48,210 nucleotides of DNA. Origin: Planctomycetota bacterium (lineage in GTDB: Bacteria > Planctomycetota > SZUA-567 > JAKLDR01). This document shows, in pieces, positions 30,188 to 39,506 of the stretch. The stretch lies in assembly GCA_022703445.1 (NCBI GenBank), contig JAKLDR010000024.1:1-48210 (forward strand). The letters run 5' to 3'. Position numbers and translations under genes: made by a program. A model generated the notes under the pieces. The model saw only the letters and a program-made list of their open reading frames with translations, did no database searches and was not told the DNA's origin. How positions within the stretch are numbered: the stretch's first letter is position 1; every line of letters begins with the position of its first letter.

Positions 30188-32935
30188 CCGCCTGAGGAGC
30201 TTCTCGACCTCCACCGCGGTGAAGACCACCACGCTGGCCGCCAGGCTCACCCCCAGGGCGCCGACCGAGAGCGGCTGGGTGCCGAAGATCTTCTGCGCGA
30301 AGGGCAGGTAGACCAGGGCCAGCTGCAGCAGGAAGGTGACTCCCACCGCCCCGAGCATCAGCGGGTTGGAGAAGAGCCCCATCCGGAAGAGCGACTGCCG
30401 CGACGAGCGGATGGCCATCACGTGGCCGAGCTGCGACAGGGTCAGCGTGGTGAAGACCATGGTCTGCCAGTGCCAGCCCGGCAGCTCGGCGCGGTAGGCC
30501 CACCAGCCGACGCCCAGGGTGACCACGGTCATGAGCAACGAGACCCACAGGACGTGCACGCCCATGCCCCGGGCGAAGATGCTCTCGCCCGGCGGGTGGG
30601 GCGGGCGCTTCATGGCGTCCTTCTCGGCCGGCTCCACGCCCAGGGCCAGCGCCGGCAGGCCGTCTGTGACCAGGTTGATCCAGAGGATCTGCAGGGGCAG
30701 CAGCGGCAGGGGCATCTTCAGCAGCGGCGCGAAGAGCATGACCATGATCTCGCCCGCGTTGGTGGTCAGCAGGTACTTGATGAACTTGCGGACGTTGGAG
30801 TAGATCGCCCGGCCCTCCTCGACCGCGGCGACGATGGTCGCGAAGTTGTCGTCGGTCAGGACCATGTCCGACGCCTCCTTGGAGACGTCGGTGCCGGTGA
30901 TGCCCATGGCCACGCCGATGTCGGCCTTCTTGAGGGCCGGGGCGTCGTTGACGCCGTCGCCGGTCATGGCCACCACCTGGCCGCGGTTCTGGAGCGCCTG
31001 GACGATCTTGAGCTTGTGCTCGGGCGAGACCCGGGCGTAGACCGAGACCTCCGGCACCAGCGCCTCCAGCTCCTCGACCGAGGCCGCGGCCAGCTGCTCG
31101 CCGGTGACGATCCGGGCGCCCTCGCCGGCGATGCCCAGCTGCCGGGCGATGCTCGCCGCGGTCAGCGGGTGGTCGCCGGTGATCATGATCGGGCGGATGC
31201 CGGCCTCCCGGCAGACCCGCACGGCGTCGGCCGCCTCTTTGCGGGGCGGGTCGACCATGCCCATCATGCCGATGAAGACCAGCTCCGACTCGATCGCCGG
31301 CCCGGCATCGGCCGGGGGCGCGGCCAGCGGGCGGTAGGCCACGCCCAGCACCCGGGTGCCCTCGGCGGCCAGGCGGTTGTTGGCCTCGAGGATCGCGCGC
31401 CGCCGCTCGTCGGACAGAGGCTCCGCCCCGGTGCCGCCGGCGGAGAGGACCTGCCGGGATGCGCCGAGCATCCCGTCGACCGCACCCTTGACGAAGGCCA
31501 CGTGGGTCGCGGTCCCCAGCGAGCGGCGCCAGGCGGCCAGCCCTTCGAGCGGCGATCCCGCCAGGCGCTCCGCCGCCGGCAGCTCGTGGATCGTGGTCAT
31601 CCGCTTCCGGTCGGAGTCGAAGGGCACCTCGGCCCGCCGGGGCAGGAGCGCCTCGATCCCGGCCTTCTCCAGCCGGAAGCGGGCCGCGGCGACGACCAGG
31701 GCCACCTCGGTGGGGTCGCCGAAGGAGGCCTGGTTGCGCGGATCCTTCGACGGGTCCGCGACCGAGGCGTCGTTGCAGGCTGCCGCGGCGGCCAGGCAGA
31801 GCGTCAGGTCCGGGCCCGGCTCCCCGGCGGGCACCGGCCCCTCCGGCTGTGGTCCGACCTCCAGGCGCCGGCCGCCGGCCTCGACGGTCGTGACGGTCAT
31901 GCGGTTCTCGGTGAGCGTGCCGGTCTTGTCCGAGCAGATCACCGTGACCGAGCCGAGGGTCTCCACCGCCGGGAGCTTGCGGATGAGCGCCCGGCGCCTG
32001 AGCATGCGCTGCGCGCCGATGGCCAGGGCGATGGTCACCACCGCCGGCAGCCCCTCGGGCACCGCGGCCACGGCCATGCTAACGGCGATCAGGAAGAGAT
32101 CGCGAATCTCCTCCGTACCCCGCCACAGGCCCATGGCGAAGACGATGCCCACCAGGATCAGGGCCAGGACCACCAGCACCCTGCCGAGGTGGGCGAGCCG
32201 CTTCTGGAGCGGGGTCTGGGTCTCGTCGATGCCCTGGATCATCGCTGCGATGCGGCCGAGTTCGGTGGCCATCCCGGTGGCGGTCACCACCGCGGCGCCG
32301 CGGCCGTTGGTCACGGCCGTGCCCATGTAGGCCATGTTGACGCGGTCGCCGAGAGCCGCGCCGGGGTCCAGCACCGCGGCGGCGCGCTTGTCGACCGGCT
32401 GGGACTCGCCGGTCAGCGAGGCCTCCTGGGCCTTGAGGCTGGCGGTCTCCAGGAGCCGGCAGTCGGCGGGCACCACCGTCCCGGCCTCGAGCAGGACCAC
32501 GTCACCGGGCACCAGCTCCCGCGAGGAGATCTCGGCCAGGCGGCCGCCGCGGCGCACGCGGACCCGTGGCACCGCCAGGCGCTTCAGGGCCGCCATGGCC
32601 TGCTCGGCCTTGTACTCCTGCCGGAAGCCGAGGATGGCGTTGAGCACCACGATGGCCAGGATGGCTCCGGCGTCCTTGAAGTCGCCGAGGAAGGCCGAGA
32701 CCACGCCGGCGACGATGAGCACGATCACCATGGTCGAGGTGAACTGCGCGGCCAGAATCCGCCAGGGGCCCTTCTGGCCCCGCTCGACCAGCTCGTTGGG
32801 TCCGCCCCTGGCGAGCCGCGCGGCAGCCTCGGCGTCCGACAGGCCGGCGGCCGCGTCGCCGCCGAGCTCCTTCAGCACCTCATCGTGACTCAGGTTGTGC
32901 CAGGGCTTGTTGGGCAAGGGGGCCTCCGCCATCAT
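30164..32935 (-). CDS. P-type Ca2+-transporting ATPase (SERCA-like, type IIA)
   Basis: A 923-residue inner-membrane pump. Motifs: TGES (actuator), phosphorylation site D336 in [13 protein letters not shown], and [17 protein letters not shown] (hinge). Calcium-site residues of SERCA are conserved: VPEGLP in TM4, NAGE in TM5 and [15 protein letters not shown] in TM6. This supports Ca2+ export rather than Na/K or heavy metals. An N-terminal cation-ATPase domain ([14 protein letters not shown]) and C-terminal membrane domain complete it. The start is ATG 32935 or 32932, without a strong ribosome site. The final residues GDAMTR and the stop come from repeat element E. Confidence 0.93.
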   Translation of the reverse strand: MMAEAPLPNKPWHNLSHDEVLKELGGDAAAGLSDAEAAARLARGGPNELVERGQKGPWRILAAQFTSTMVIVLIVAGVVSAFLGDFKDAGAILAIVVLNAILGFRQEYKAEQAMAALKRLAVPRVRVRRGGRLAEISSRELVPGDVVLLEAGTVVPADCRLLETASLKAQEASLTGESQPVDKRAAAVLDPGAALGDRVNMAYMGTAVTNGRGAAVVTATGMATELGRIAAMIQGIDETQTPLQKRLAHLGRVLVVLALILVGIVFAMGLWRGTEEIRDLFLIAVSMAVAAVPEGLPAVVTIALAIGAQRMLRRRALIRKLPAVETLGSVTVICSDKTGTLTENRMTVTTVEAGGRRLEVGPQPEGPVPAGEPGPDLTLCLAAAAACNDASVADPSKDPRNQASFGDPTEVALVVAAARFRLEKAGIEALLPRRAEVPFDSDRKRMTTIHELPAAERLAGSPLEGLAAWRRSLGTATHVAFVKGAVDGMLGASRQVLSAGGTGAEPLSDERRRAILEANNRLAAEGTRVLGVAYRPLAAPPADAGPAIESELVFIGMMGMVDPPRKEAADAVRVCREAGIRPIMITGDHPLTAASIARQLGIAGEGARIVTGEQLAAASVEELEALVPEVSVYARVSPEHKLKIVQALQNRGQVVAMTGDGVNDAPALKKADIGVAMGITGTDVSKEASDMVLTDDNFATIVAAVEEGRAIYSNVRKFIKYLLTTNAGEIMVMLFAPLLKMPLPLLPLQILWINLVTDGLPALALGVEPAEKDAMKRPPHPPGESIFARGMGVHVLWVSLLMTVVTLGVGWWAYRAELPGWHWQTMVFTTLTLSQLGHVMAIRSSRQSLFRMGLFSNPLMLGAVGVTFLLQLALVYLPFAQKIFGTQPLSVGALGVSLAASVVVFTAVEVEKLLRRRGDAMTR

Positions 32936-33103
32936 TCTCGACTGCCGGGGGATCCCGGGTTTCACCGAGGGATAACATCGCCAGGCAGCCGGAAATTTCA
33001 AGCAGCCAGGCATGAGGAGGCGGCGAGCCCCCTGCAGGGACAGGCTTCAGGACCGCTCCCAAAGGCCCAGGCGCTCCGCCTTGCCCAGAGCCGCTTGTCC
33101 CGC

Positions 33104-35578
33104 CTACTTCGCCGGCTCCCAGCAGAAGACCACGCCGCTGGCTGCGCTCGGCCAGAAGACCCGGCCGTTGGCCAGGGTCGCGTTGACGCAGCCGCGCGGG
33201 GCGAAGCCGGGGCTGAGCCAGAGCAGCTCGCCGGTCTTCGCATCCCGGACGTTGAGGCCGCCCACGGTGGGCGCGAAGGAGCAGTTGGGGGCCAGCGCCA
33301 CCGCCCCGCAGGCGTGGGTGTCGCCGCCGAGCTGCCCGCCGGGCTTGAGGCCGGGGTAGCCCTTGCCGTCGGCGAGAGCGAGCTTCTCCGCGCCGCCGCC
33401 GTAGCCGCGCAGCGCCGCGTAGTCCGGACCGATGCTGATCCGGCTCGATGTGCTCCGCCCGCCGCGCCAGGCCAGGCTGCCGTCCTTGGCCGAGACCGCG
33501 CGGACGCCGCACATCGGCCCGTCGCCGAACTCGATCATGAAGAGCTTGTCGCCGCCGAAGAGAGCCGGCGTGCAGGTGGCGAAGAGCTCGTTGGTCTTCC
33601 AGAGCACCTTGCCGTCCTTGGCGTCGATGGCCACGGTCTGGCCGCGCTGGCTCTCGCCCTGGGCCTTCCAGCCCCACTTCTCCGCGCCGGCGGTGAAGTA
33701 CATGACGTCGCCCGCGGCACAGCCGCCGGGGGCCATGCCCGGATTCACGTTGAGCTCCACCGACCAGGCCGGCGCGCCGGTCCTGGCGTCCCAGGCGTCG
33801 ACCGCCGCCGCGCCCCTCCGGGAGTTGCCCAGCGCGACCTTCCCGGCGGCCAGCACCGGCGAGGAGCGGCCCCAGATGCCCGCGTCGCCCATGTCCGCCG
33901 ACCAGAGCACGCCGCCCGAGGCGATGTCCACGCAGAGGAGCTTCCCGCCGCGCGACCAGGGGCAGGGCACGTAGAGCCGGCCGTCGGCGGCGAGCAAACC
34001 GGTCGAACGGCCCCACTCCTCGTTCCGGAGCGGCAGGCGCATCCGCCAGCGCATCCGGCCGGTGGCCTGCTCCTGACAGGTGACGGTGCGCTGCAGGGTC
34101 ACCGAGAAGAGGTCGCCCTCGGCGGTGGCCACGCAGGGCGTCTTGAAGTGCCCGAAGCCCCGCGCCGCCCAGCGGAGCTTGAGCGGCGGCTTGAGGCCCG
34201 GGTCGTCGACGAAGCTGGTGTTGGCCGCGTCGCCGCCAGTCGAGGTCCAGCCGTAGACCTTGCCGGTCGCCGGGGCCGGCTTGCTCCTGGGCTCGGCCAC
34301 GGAGGACTTCTCGTCCTTCTTCGGGGCGAGCGCCCCGCCCGGGCCGTAGGCGTAGAGGTAGCCGTCGTCGCAGCCGAAGAGCACCATCCCGCCCGATACC
34401 GCCGGCGACGAACCGATGCCCTTGCCGTTCGGGGTGGTGATCCGCAGCGGCTTGTCCCCGGGCTTGGCGTTGATCGGCGCGAGCACCAGGTCGCCGTCGA
34501 GAGTGGTGATCACCAGATGGTCTTTGGCCAGCGCGTGGGAGCTGGCCGTCGGCGTGGCCGCCTTCTCGTCGCGCCAGCCGGCCAGGCTCTTCTTGGCGTC
34601 GCAGTCGTAGAGGAAGAGGCTGTCCTTGCAGTATCCGCAGTCGCGGGTGGTCACCGCCGACCCGCGGGCGGCCGGGGTGGTCCACGCCGCGGGGATGCCG
34701 GTCGCGCCGGCCGGGGCGCTGGTCCCGTCCTTGAGCGCGAAGCGCATCAGGCCCAGGCAGCCGTCGGCGCCCATCCCGGCGGTGTAGACCCAGTCGCCGG
34801 AGATCGACGAGGACATCGGCGCGGCCCCGTCGCGCCCCGCCGGGCAGCGCCGGCACCAGAGGAGTTCGGCGGCCTTGCCCTTGTCCTCCAGACAGAAGAC
34901 GTCCCAGCCGGTGCTCGTGACCACTTTGGTCCCGGAGACGGCCACCTCGCCGCCGCCGTAGTGCGGCCGGTCGTAGCTGCCGGGGTGGCCGCGGGCCGGC
35001 TCCGCCTTCTTGGTGACCTCCGGCGGCTCCTTGTACTGCTTGTAGTGGTCCCAGGCCCACTTCTCGGCGCCATCGAGGTCGAGGCAGCGCACCACGGCGT
35101 CGAGCGCCTGAAAGTAGACCGAGTCGTTGGCGAAGGTCGGCGCGCTGATGATCGGCGAGCCAACGGCCACGGTCTTCACGACCTTGCCGTCCTTGCAGTC
35201 GAGGATGTGGAGGTTGCCGGCCATCGTGCCGTAGTACATCCGCCCCTTGGCCACGCAGGGCGAGGAGGTGTTCGAGCCCATGGCCTTGTCGCCATCGGGA
35301 GAGGCCTTCCAGACGATCCGGCCGGCCTTCGGATCGACGCAGTAGGCGGTCCCCATCTGGTCGACGACGTAGGCCAGGCCCCCGACGACGGCCGGCGAGG
35401 TCATGACCGCGTCGTCGAGCTTCACCTGGGCGACCAGGCCCAGCGGCATCGCCAGGGCCTCGTCGGCCGCGTCGCCGGCGTGCTCGCTCGTGCGCATGAA
35501 CTGCGGCCAGTCGGAGGCGGCGGCCGGAGCGGCCGCGGCCAGGAATAGCGCCAAGGCGCTGATCAGCACGGTTCGCAT
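33104..35578 (-). CDS. Secreted PQQ-like beta-propeller repeat protein (downstream paralogue)
   Basis: An 824-residue protein with a signal peptide (MRTVLISALALFLAAAAPAAA, cleaved before SDWPQFM). It is made of PQQ-like beta-propeller blades, each with a hydrophobic strand, a Gly-turn such as DAKTGELLW, and a W-motif. About two propellers are separated by a linker near 440-470 (KKDEKSSVAEPRSKPAPATGK region). No alcohol-dehydrogenase catalytic Asp or vicinal-Cys ring is recognisable, so cofactor binding is not implied. Tandem paralogue of the gene at 35739-38195. The start at ATG 35578 is chosen for the signal peptide; an apparent upstream extension is repeat element F. Function unknown, probably periplasmic. 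Confidence 0.85.
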   Translation of the reverse strand: MRTVLISALALFLAAAAPAAASDWPQFMRTSEHAGDAADEALAMPLGLVAQVKLDDAVMTSPAVVGGLAYVVDQMGTAYCVDPKAGRIVWKASPDGDKAMGSNTSSPCVAKGRMYYGTMAGNLHILDCKDGKVVKTVAVGSPIISAPTFANDSVYFQALDAVVRCLDLDGAEKWAWDHYKQYKEPPEVTKKAEPARGHPGSYDRPHYGGGEVAVSGTKVVTSTGWDVFCLEDKGKAAELLWCRRCPAGRDGAAPMSSSISGDWVYTAGMGADGCLGLMRFALKDGTSAPAGATGIPAAWTTPAARGSAVTTRDCGYCKDSLFLYDCDAKKSLAGWRDEKAATPTASSHALAKDHLVITTLDGDLVLAPINAKPGDKPLRITTPNGKGIGSSPAVSGGMVLFGCDDGYLYAYGPGGALAPKKDEKSSVAEPRSKPAPATGKVYGWTSTGGDAANTSFVDDPGLKPPLKLRWAARGFGHFKTPCVATAEGDLFSVTLQRTVTCQEQATGRMRWRMRLPLRNEEWGRSTGLLAADGRLYVPCPWSRGGKLLCVDIASGGVLWSADMGDAGIWGRSSPVLAAGKVALGNSRRGAAAVDAWDARTGAPAWSVELNVNPGMAPGGCAAGDVMYFTAGAEKWGWKAQGESQRGQTVAIDAKDGKVLWKTNELFATCTPALFGGDKLFMIEFGDGPMCGVRAVSAKDGSLAWRGGRSTSSRISIGPDYAALRGYGGGAEKLALADGKGYPGLKPGGQLGGDTHACGAVALAPNCSFAPTVGGLNVRDAKTGELLWLSPGFAPRGCVNATLANGRVFWPSAASGVVFCWEPAK

Positions 35579-35605
35579 CACTTGCCCTCCCGGGGATCCG
35601 TTGGC

Positions 35606-35693
35606 GTGTGTGGGTTTGTGGGTATGTGAGCGTGTGAGCACCGGGGCTGCCCGCCAGTCATCCTCGCACCCACGCACCCACATACTCATACAC
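35606..35693. repeat. Palindromic word element F (GTGTGGGTATGTGAG family)
   Basis: Left arm 35606-35634 and right arm 35665-35693 are inverted copies matching at 21 of 29 positions, made of repeated GTGTGGGT and TATGTGAG words. It lies between the two PQQ-propeller paralogues, 28 bp before the start of the downstream one. Element G is in the same position relative to the other paralogue. Confidence 0.8.
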
Positions 35694-35738
35694 TCCCCGT
35701 TTCCGGTTCCTCGCCAAGCGGTTCTCATCGCAGCGCCC

Positions 35739-38195
35739 TCACTTCTCCGGCTCCCAGCAGAAGATCATCCCGTTGGCCGCGCTCGGCCAGAAGACCCGGC
35801 CGTTGGCGACCGAGGGGTTGGCGCAGCCGCGCGGCGCGAACCCCGGCGAGAGCCAGAGCTGCTCGCCGCTGGCGGCGTCGCGGACGCTCAGCCCCGCCAC
35901 GGTCACCGAGACCGCGAGCTTGGGCGTGAGCGTCACCGGCCCGCAGGCATGGGCGTTGCCGCCGAGCTGCGCGCCGCGCGCCTTGAACGCCACCGGCTTG
36001 CCGTCGGCCAGACTGGCGCGGCCGGAGGCGCCACCGTAGCCGCGGAGCGTGTGGTAGTCCGGCCCGATGCTCAGGTACCGCCCGCAGCCGTCCTGGACAC
36101 CCTCCGTCCAGACCGGCTTGCCGTCCCCGGCGCCCAGGCAGACCACGCGGCTGTCGAACATGTAGAGGCGTTCGTTCTGGAGCGCGATCTGCAGTCCGGA
36201 GGCGAAGTCGCCGGTGCGCCAGAGCACCTTGCCGGTGGCCGCCTCGACGGCCACGGTCTCGGCGGGCTTGCCCTTGGGACGCGGGCCGTTGTACTGCGGC
36301 GCCGCCGAGTAGTAGAAGGCCTTGCCGTCGGTGACGCCGAAGGAGATGCCCTGCGGCGCCCCGAGCTCGACCTTCCAGGCCGGCGCCCCGGTGGCCGCGT
36401 CCCAGGCCTGGATCACGGTCTGCTTGGTGTCCTTGGGGTTGGAGGCGAAGGCCACCTTGCCGACGGCCAGCACCGGGGAGGGCCGCGACCAGGTCATGTA
36501 GTCGTTCCCGCCGCCGCCGATCTCGTCCGACCAGACCACCGCGCCGGTCTGCTGGTCCAGGCAGTAGAACCGGCCCTTCTGCGGGAAGGAGCGGTTGTTG
36601 ACCACCGGCACGTAGACCCGCCCGGCTTCGGCCAGAAGCCCGGCCGAGCCGCCCCACTCCTCCTGGTCGAGCGGCAGCCGCACCCGCCAGCGCAGCCGCC
36701 CGGTGGCCTGCTCCTGGCAGGTCACCGTGCGCGAGAGGGTGATGGTGATCACGTCCCCGTCGGCGGTGGCCACGGCCGGGGTCTTGAAGTCGCCGAAGGC
36801 CCGCGTGGCCCAGCGCAGTCGCAGCGGGGCGGCCAGCGCCGGGTCGTCGGCGAAGTTCGTCCCCTGCTGGTTCCCGGCCGTGGCGATCCAGCCGTAGGCC
36901 TTGCCGGTCGCCGGCACGACCTTGCTCCGCGGCTCGCAGACCGCCGGCCCCGCGTCCTTGCGCGGCTCGAGCTTGCCGTCCGGGCCAAGCACATAGAGGC
37001 AGCCGTCGTCGCAGCCGAAGAAGAGCATTCCACCGGAGACGGCCGGCGAGGAGCCGATGCCCTTGCCGCTCGGCGTCCGGAACTTGGACGCGCCGGCCTT
37101 CGGCTTGGGCGCGAAGTCCTGGACGATGAGGTCGCCGCGGAGCGTGGCCATCACCAGGCGTTCGCCGGCCAGCGCGTTCGAGGTGACGCTCGGCGTGGCC
37201 ATCTTCTCGTCCATCCAGGACATGATCGTCTGGGGCCGCTCGCAGTCGAAGAGACAGACCACGTCCTTGCAGTAGGACGACTCGCGGGTGGTGACGAGCG
37301 TCCCACGCGCCGCCGCGGTGGTCCACTGCACCGGGATGCCCTTGGCGCCCTTGGGCAGCTTCTCGCCGTCGGCCAGCGCCAGGCGCAGGAGTCCGAGCGC
37401 CCCGTCGGCCTCCACGCCGCCGACGTAGATCGCCGCGCCGCAGATCGAGGGCGACATCGGCGCCATCCCCCCCGGGCCGCGGCGGCACCAGGCGAGTTCG
37501 GCGGACTTGCCCTTGTCCTCGAGACAGACCAGGTCCCAGCCGAAGCTGGTGACCACCTTCGTCCCGGAGACGGCCACGTCGCCACCGCCGTAGTTCGGCC
37601 GGTCCCAACCGCCCGGGAAGCCGCGCTTCTTGAGGGACTCAGCCGGCTCGACGTACCGCTTGTAGTGGTCCCAGGTCCACTTCTCGTTGCCGTCGAGGTC
37701 CAAGCAGCGCAGCACCGCGTCGAGTGCCTGGAAGTAGATCGAGTCGTTGGCGAAGGTCGGCGCGCTGATGATCGGCGAGCCGACGGAGACGGTCTTCACG
37801 ACCTTGCCGTCCTTGCAGTCGAGGATGTGGAAACTGCCGGCGGTTGTGCCGTAGTAAACACGACCCTTCGCGACGCAGGGTGAGGAGGTGTTGAAGCCCA
37901 TGGCCCGATCGCCGTCGGGCCAGGCCTTCCAAACGACCTTGCCGGCCTTGGGGTCGACGCAGTAGGCGGTCCCCATCTGGTCGACGACGAAGGCCAAGCC
38001 GCCGACGACGGCCGGCGAGGTCATGACCGCGTCGTCGAGCTTGACCTGGGCGACCAGGCCGAGCGGGAGCGCAAGCGCCTCGTCGGCGGCGTCGCCGGTG
38101 TGCTCGCTCGAGCGCATGAACTGCGGCCAGTCGGAGGCGAGGGCGGGAGCGGACGCAAGCATCAGCGCGAAGGCGCCGGTCAGCACGGTGCGCAT
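35739..38195 (-). CDS. Secreted PQQ-like beta-propeller repeat protein (upstream paralogue)
   Basis: An 818-residue protein with signal peptide MRTVLTGAFALMLASAPALA, followed by the same SDWPQFMRSSEHTGDAADEA start as its neighbour. Long stretches are near-identical to 33104-35578 (for example MTSPAVVGG, VDQMGTAYCVDPKAGK), diverging in the middle, so this is a tandem duplication that has had time to drift. The starting ATG 38195 follows AGGAGG. It lies 107 bp downstream of the GntR/LacI-like regulator and in the same direction. Cofactor binding not implied by sequence. Confidence 0.85.
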   Translation of the reverse strand: MRTVLTGAFALMLASAPALASDWPQFMRSSEHTGDAADEALALPLGLVAQVKLDDAVMTSPAVVGGLAFVVDQMGTAYCVDPKAGKVVWKAWPDGDRAMGFNTSSPCVAKGRVYYGTTAGSFHILDCKDGKVVKTVSVGSPIISAPTFANDSIYFQALDAVLRCLDLDGNEKWTWDHYKRYVEPAESLKKRGFPGGWDRPNYGGGDVAVSGTKVVTSFGWDLVCLEDKGKSAELAWCRRGPGGMAPMSPSICGAAIYVGGVEADGALGLLRLALADGEKLPKGAKGIPVQWTTAAARGTLVTTRESSYCKDVVCLFDCERPQTIMSWMDEKMATPSVTSNALAGERLVMATLRGDLIVQDFAPKPKAGASKFRTPSGKGIGSSPAVSGGMLFFGCDDGCLYVLGPDGKLEPRKDAGPAVCEPRSKVVPATGKAYGWIATAGNQQGTNFADDPALAAPLRLRWATRAFGDFKTPAVATADGDVITITLSRTVTCQEQATGRLRWRVRLPLDQEEWGGSAGLLAEAGRVYVPVVNNRSFPQKGRFYCLDQQTGAVVWSDEIGGGGNDYMTWSRPSPVLAVGKVAFASNPKDTKQTVIQAWDAATGAPAWKVELGAPQGISFGVTDGKAFYYSAAPQYNGPRPKGKPAETVAVEAATGKVLWRTGDFASGLQIALQNERLYMFDSRVVCLGAGDGKPVWTEGVQDGCGRYLSIGPDYHTLRGYGGASGRASLADGKPVAFKARGAQLGGNAHACGPVTLTPKLAVSVTVAGLSVRDAASGEQLWLSPGFAPRGCANPSVANGRVFWPSAANGMIFCWEPEK

Positions 38196-38222
38196 GGCGT
38201 GTCCTCCTGGAAAGCCGGTGGC

Positions 38223-38304
38223 GTGTATGGGTGTGTGCGTATGTGAGTGTGTGAGTGACGGGGTCCCTCGCCGGCCAATCACGTACCCACACACCCACAT
38301 ACTC
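38223..38304. repeat. Palindromic word element G (GTGTGGGTATGTGAG family)
   Basis: Left arm 38223-38247 and right arm 38278-38304 are inverted copies (21 of 25 with a 2-nt gap). The right arm ends inside the TGA stop codon (38305-38303) of the regulator. It is the same family as element F and in the same place relative to the paralogous propeller gene, so it was probably copied with it. Confidence 0.8.
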
Positions 38305-39415
38305 ACACCCCCTCCGCCATCAACCTCGTCGCCACCGTGATCCGCATGGCCGGCAGGCCCGGGTCGGCCCGGCGCTCCGCCAGGCGGGCCACCGCGGCGC
38401 GGGCCAGGTCCTCGACCTTCCAGGTGATCATGGGCGGCATGGCCGCGCCGTTGAAGAGCGGACGATAGCGCTCATAGTGCTCCTCGAGCGCCCAGCCGAC
38501 CATGTCGAGGTCGCGGCCGAGCACCAGCCCCAGCTTGCGCACGGCGGCGGCGAGTGCCAGGGTCACGTCGGTCCAGAGGGCCAGCACTGCCTTGGGGCGG
38601 TCGGGGCGCGAAAGCAGCTCGGCGGCCGCGGCCTCCATGTCCCGCCCGGCCGTGTCGGCGACGAGCGCGAGCCTCGGTTCCAGGCCGGCCGCGGCGAGCG
38701 CGCCGACGGCCCCGCCCAGCCGCTCGCGGCTGAAGGAGCTCGCGCCGACCGGTCCGAGCCAGGCGATCTCGCGGTGCCCGCGCGCGAGCAGGTGCTCGGC
38801 CGCGAGGTACCCGCCCCGGTAGTTGTCCTGGAGCACCGCGTCGAAGGGCGCACCCTCCGACCAGGCGTTGACGAACACCGCCGGCAGGCCGGAGTTCCGC
38901 ACCAGGCCGAGCAGCGCGGGATCGGTGGCCTCGAGGACCAGCCCCCAGGTCCGCGCGGTGCGCAGGCCTTCGAGCACCTCCGCGGCGCCGCGGCCGCCGA
39001 GGTGGGCGGCCAGCGTCGACCAGCCGCGCCGCGCCGCCGCGGCCTGCAGTGCCAGGTTGATGCTGTTCTGGACGCCGTCGAGCGCCTCGTCGGCGGGGTA
39101 GGAGTGCAGGTGGGCGAGCGGGCAGCCTTTGAGCGGGTCGTTGGCCGCGGCCAGCACCCGGCAGCCGCGCCGCGGCTCGATGGCGACTAGTCCCTCGCGT
39201 TGGAGCTGCTGGAGCGCCCGCCGCACGGTCATGACCGCCAGGCCGTGCCCCGCGGACAGCTCGCGCTCGGTGGGCAGGAAGTCACCGGCCGCAATCGCGC
39301 CCCCCATGATCTCGGCGCGTAGTTTGACAGCCAGAAGAGAACCGGCGCGTCCAGTGCCGGATATGACGGGATTACGTCTGTTACCCGAAAGGGCCACTCT
39401 GTGTGAGCTCTCCAT
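38303..39415 (-). CDS. GntR-HTH / LacI-type ligand-binding transcriptional regulator
   Basis: A 370-residue regulator. A GntR winged helix lies at about residues 25-90 (LRAEIMGGAIAAGDFLPTERELSAG and AVMTVRRALQQLQREGLV). It is fused to a LacI/periplasmic-binding type sensor domain (about 100-365: DNYRGGYLAAEHLLARGHREIAWLG in segments, ALWTDVTLALAA, DMVGWAL). This hybrid class (AraR-like) usually senses sugars. Start ATG 39415 follows GGAGAAAG. The stop codon is overlapped by repeat element G. It precedes the two PQQ-propeller genes on the same strand, which are the likely targets. Confidence 0.88.
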   Translation of the reverse strand: MESSHRVALSGNRRNPVISGTGRAGSLLAVKLRAEIMGGAIAAGDFLPTERELSAGHGLAVMTVRRALQQLQREGLVAIEPRRGCRVLAAANDPLKGCPLAHLHSYPADEALDGVQNSINLALQAAAARRGWSTLAAHLGGRGAAEVLEGLRTARTWGLVLEATDPALLGLVRNSGLPAVFVNAWSEGAPFDAVLQDNYRGGYLAAEHLLARGHREIAWLGPVGASSFSRERLGGAVGALAAAGLEPRLALVADTAGRDMEAAAAELLSRPDRPKAVLALWTDVTLALAAAVRKLGLVLGRDLDMVGWALEEHYERYRPLFNGAAMPPMITWKVEDLARAAVARLAERRADPGLPAMRITVATRLMAEGV

Positions 39416-39506
39416 GGACTTTCTCCTGAGCTAGTGGTGAGCTATACACCGACAGAGCAGTGTTGTTCGGATGATTAATGATTGAGGTGGAGGCGCTCTG
39501 CGGATC

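Noticed and set aside
33050..33103. GGGACAGGCT/AGCCGCTTGTCCC inverted pair after the downstream PQQ gene
   Set aside because: Imperfect, with a bulge and no T tract. Too weak to call as a terminator or repeat element.
30422..35548. A plus-strand open frame of more than 1700 codons opposite the Ca2+ ATPase and PQQ-propeller genes
   Set aside because: It is the antisense of well-supported genes. The long frame is a result of high GC codon use, and its product is low-complexity Ala/Gly/Arg/His-rich sequence with no domain.
35579..35728. An N-terminal extension of the downstream PQQ-propeller (beginning MRTAWRGTGNGE)
   Set aside because: The extension is the translated repeat element F. A proper signal peptide starts at ATG 35578. 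The same holds for the upstream paralogue and element G (38196-38306).
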